A stretch of DNA of 64,000 bases from Dyadobacter endophyticus (GTDB lineage Bacteria; Bacteroidota; Bacteroidia; Cytophagales; Spirosomataceae), in NCBI RefSeq assembly GCF_014641595.1, contig NZ_BMIA01000002.1:1178001-1242000 (forward strand). The letters are read 5' to 3'. A program made the translations under genes and the position numbers. Of this stretch, positions 62,741-64,000 are shown in pieces. Positions within the stretch are counted from its first letter, which is position 1; each line of letters opens with the position of its first letter. The notes under the pieces were generated by a model. The model saw nothing but the letters and a program-made list of their open reading frames with translations. It was not told where the DNA came from and ran no database searches.

Positions 62741-63605
62741 TGACGATGGAATGTGTTGGAACAAAAAGTTTCTTGTAAAAAGCGAGCCCTTCTTCGGCCA
62801 GCTCATCGGCGCTGTTGGCCAAGGGTCGCCAGATGCAGGCTGCACGCGCGAGTTCTTTGGAGGGTTGTCCGAAGGTTTCGATCACTACCGCGCCGTCGTA
62901 GCCAATATCGGCAAGCGCTCCCTGAATGCCATGCCACTCCAAATGGCCGGTGCCTGGCGTGCCGCGGTCGCTTTCGTTCCCTTGTACATGACAAAGCAGA
63001 TCTTTCCCGATTTTCCTGATCGAAGCGGGAATATCTTTTTCCTCTATATTGGAATGGAAGGTATCGAGCACGATTTTCAGATTTGGATTTCCTACTTCTT
63101 CCAAAATCGACAGCGCCTGATCGACCGTATTGATCATGTCGGTTTCAAAGCGGTTCAAGGGTTCCAAGCCGAGCGTTACCCCGCAATCGCCTGCGATTTG
63201 GCTTACTTCTTTTAAAATATCCACACACCACGCCCGCTCCTGTTTTTTCTGTTCTTCCGAAACAATGCGCGTCTTGCCGACGGCCGAATATACCGGCCCG
63301 CCAAATACGGGACTGCCCATTTGCTGAGCAATGCGGATGCAGTCGATAATGTACTGCTTTCCGATCTCACGGAATGCGGGATTGGTACTGGAAATGTCCC
63401 GTTCCGGCCCGAATGCACCGCTGATGGCGATTTTCAGGTCGAGGTCGCGGGCGGCGTCCTTGATGAGTTTCCAGTCGATAATGCGGGTATCTTCCACGGC
63501 TATTTCTACAATGTCATAACCCATGTTTTTGACCTTAGTGAGCAGGTCGATATTTGCAGTCGAAAACGGGGATACCCAGATAAATGTGCTGGCTCCGAAT
63601 AACAT
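62733..63605 (-). CDS. Sugar phosphate isomerase/epimerase (TIM barrel)
   Basis: A 290-residue AP-endonuclease-2-fold protein resembling D-tagatose 3-epimerase and related sugar epimerases. Likely metal ligands occur in LGLEPLNRFETD (Glu), KIVLDTFHSN (Asp/His), CHVQGNESDRGTPGTGHLEW (His/Glu) and AVVIETFGQ (Glu), the standard order. Length is normal. In Bacteroidota this family often pairs with Gfo/Idh oxidoreductases in 3-keto-sugar or rare-sugar routes; the gene just upstream is one. Its stop overlaps the start of the downstream PHP-like gene. Confidence 0.9.
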   Translation of the reverse strand: MLFGASTFIWVSPFSTANIDLLTKVKNMGYDIVEIAVEDTRIIDWKLIKDAARDLDLKIAISGAFGPERDISSTNPAFREIGKQYIIDCIRIAQQMGSPVFGGPVYSAVGKTRIVSEEQKKQERAWCVDILKEVSQIAGDCGVTLGLEPLNRFETDMINTVDQALSILEEVGNPNLKIVLDTFHSNIEEKDIPASIRKIGKDLLCHVQGNESDRGTPGTGHLEWHGIQGALADIGYDGAVVIETFGQPSKELARAACIWRPLANSADELAEEGLAFYKKLFVPTHSIVNA

Positions 63606-63623
63606 AAGGGTTCAGGTTTAGCC

Positions 63624-63651
63624 AAAAGCCAGGTTTTTAGGCCTGGCTTTT
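63624..63651 (-). terminator. Hairpin between Gfo/Idh and isomerase genes
   Basis: A 10-base stem (63624-63633 with 63642-63651) with an 8-base loop lies in the 59-base gap. On the minus strand its arm ends in TTTT before GGCT. It may be a partial terminator or attenuator reducing downstream expression in the operon. Confidence 0.6.
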
Positions 63652-63664
63652 TATTTAAGGTTAA

Positions 63665-64000
63665 TTATTCATCAAAACTCGGCACGTCCACACGAATCCC
63701 GCCCTTCATGGCCGACTCATGCGCACAAATGCCCGCGCAGGTGTAGTTAGCGGCCAATGCCGCGTCCACCGCCGAATCGCGGCCTTCGACAATCGCCGCC
63801 ACGAATTCCTGCACCAAATGCGGGTGCGAGCCGCCGTGTCCAGCACCTTGGAGGAACGAGACGTGGTTCGGGTCGTCGATCTTCTCGCGTTTGGTAAAAT
63901 GTTTGATAGGTTCGATCAGGAGCTCATCCGTATCCGGCACATTGATGCGCGACGCGTTTTCGCCGCCATCGAACACCACATGCTCCTCGTCCTGTAACTG
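63665..64000 (-). CDS. Gfo/Idh/MocA family oxidoreductase (N-terminus outside window)
   Basis: Only the last 111 residues lie in the window; the frame is open to the right edge. FLQGAGHGGSHPHLVQEFVAAIVEGRDSAVDAALAANYTCAGICAHESAMKGG is the C-terminal helix region typical of periplasmic or cytosolic Gfo/Idh/MocA enzymes of Bacteroidota. The NAD-binding half is beyond the window, so cofactor use and any signal peptide cannot be judged. It leads, as far as visible, the isomerase-PHP-GH43-GH5 operon. Confidence 0.75.
   Translation of the reverse strand, partial: QLQDEEHVVFDGGENASRINVPDTDELLIEPIKHFTKREKIDDPNHVSFLQGAGHGGSHPHLVQEFVAAIVEGRDSAVDAALAANYTCAGICAHESAMKGGIRVDVPSFDE

Noticed and set aside
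1..64000. tRNA, rRNA and transposase genes
   Set aside because: I looked in the gaps for cloverleaf-like GGTTCGA segments and for transposase motifs in the frames and found none that I could support; a covariance-model scan would settle the RNA question.

Overview
The window is chromosomal DNA of a Bacteroidota bacterium, most likely a free-living Cytophagales member of the Dyadobacter/Spirosomataceae type (inference). The grounds are three SusC/SusD outer-membrane pairs, two ECF sigma/FecR pairs linked to SusC proteins with an N-terminal STN domain, a type IX secretion sorting tail, many lipoproteins with acidic residues after the lipobox cysteine, and a candidate TTTG / TAnnTTTG promoter. 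Base composition looks close to half G+C. I saw no rRNA, tRNA, CRISPR array, transposase, prophage or clearly broken gene. Both ends of the window cut genes.

Layout. (1) 1-11531: a SusC-SusD-FG-GAP/UnbV lipoprotein-vanadium haloperoxidase operon on the minus strand, with a second, divergent haloperoxidase on the plus strand across a 512-base control region. (2) 11528-25401: mostly housekeeping. On the minus strand are nadB, nadA, a PiT phosphate transporter, rlmN, cvpA-yqeY, a Tat-exported Gfo/Idh oxidoreductase and an SCP2 protein. On the plus strand are pdxJ, a small membrane protein, a PpiD-like chaperone and xylA. (3) 25523-32752 (+): a TPR/HTH membrane regulator, a TonB-dependent receptor, a beta-helix lipoprotein and a beta-propeller phytase, which reads as a phytate/organic-phosphate scavenging locus. 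(4) 32857-39648 (-): ECF sigma, FecR, STN-SusC and SusD with no enzymes beside them. (5) 39824-43532 (-): an MFS transporter, a gluconate-2-dehydrogenase subunit-3-like protein and a GMC oxidoreductase. (6) 43655-57583 (-): a sulfatase, a T9SS-sorted protein, ECF sigma, FecR, STN-SusC, SusD, two tandem FAD-dependent oxidoreductases and a lipocalin-like lipoprotein. (7) 57758-58377 (+): an isolated pair, a DUF6934-like protein and a 55-residue partner, closed by a perfect hairpin. (8) 58424-64000 (-): Gfo/Idh oxidoreductase, sugar isomerase/epimerase, CehA/PHP-like hydrolase, GH43 and GH5-like hydrolases, a carbohydrate-processing operon.

How the parts fit. The SusCD pairs and the TonB receptor import oligomers captured by surface lipoproteins. 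The ECF sigma/FecR pairs read the STN domains of their SusC partners to adjust expression. Periplasmic or surface enzymes (GH5, GH43, sulfatase, phytase, haloperoxidase, FAD and GMC oxidoreductases) pre-process substrates. Gfo/Idh, isomerase/epimerase and xylose isomerase handle the resulting sugars. The least understood assemblies are the haloperoxidase-FG-GAP/UnbV-SusCD locus, the phytase-TonB locus, the GMC/Gfo-Idh oxidative sugar genes and the DUF6934-like pair.
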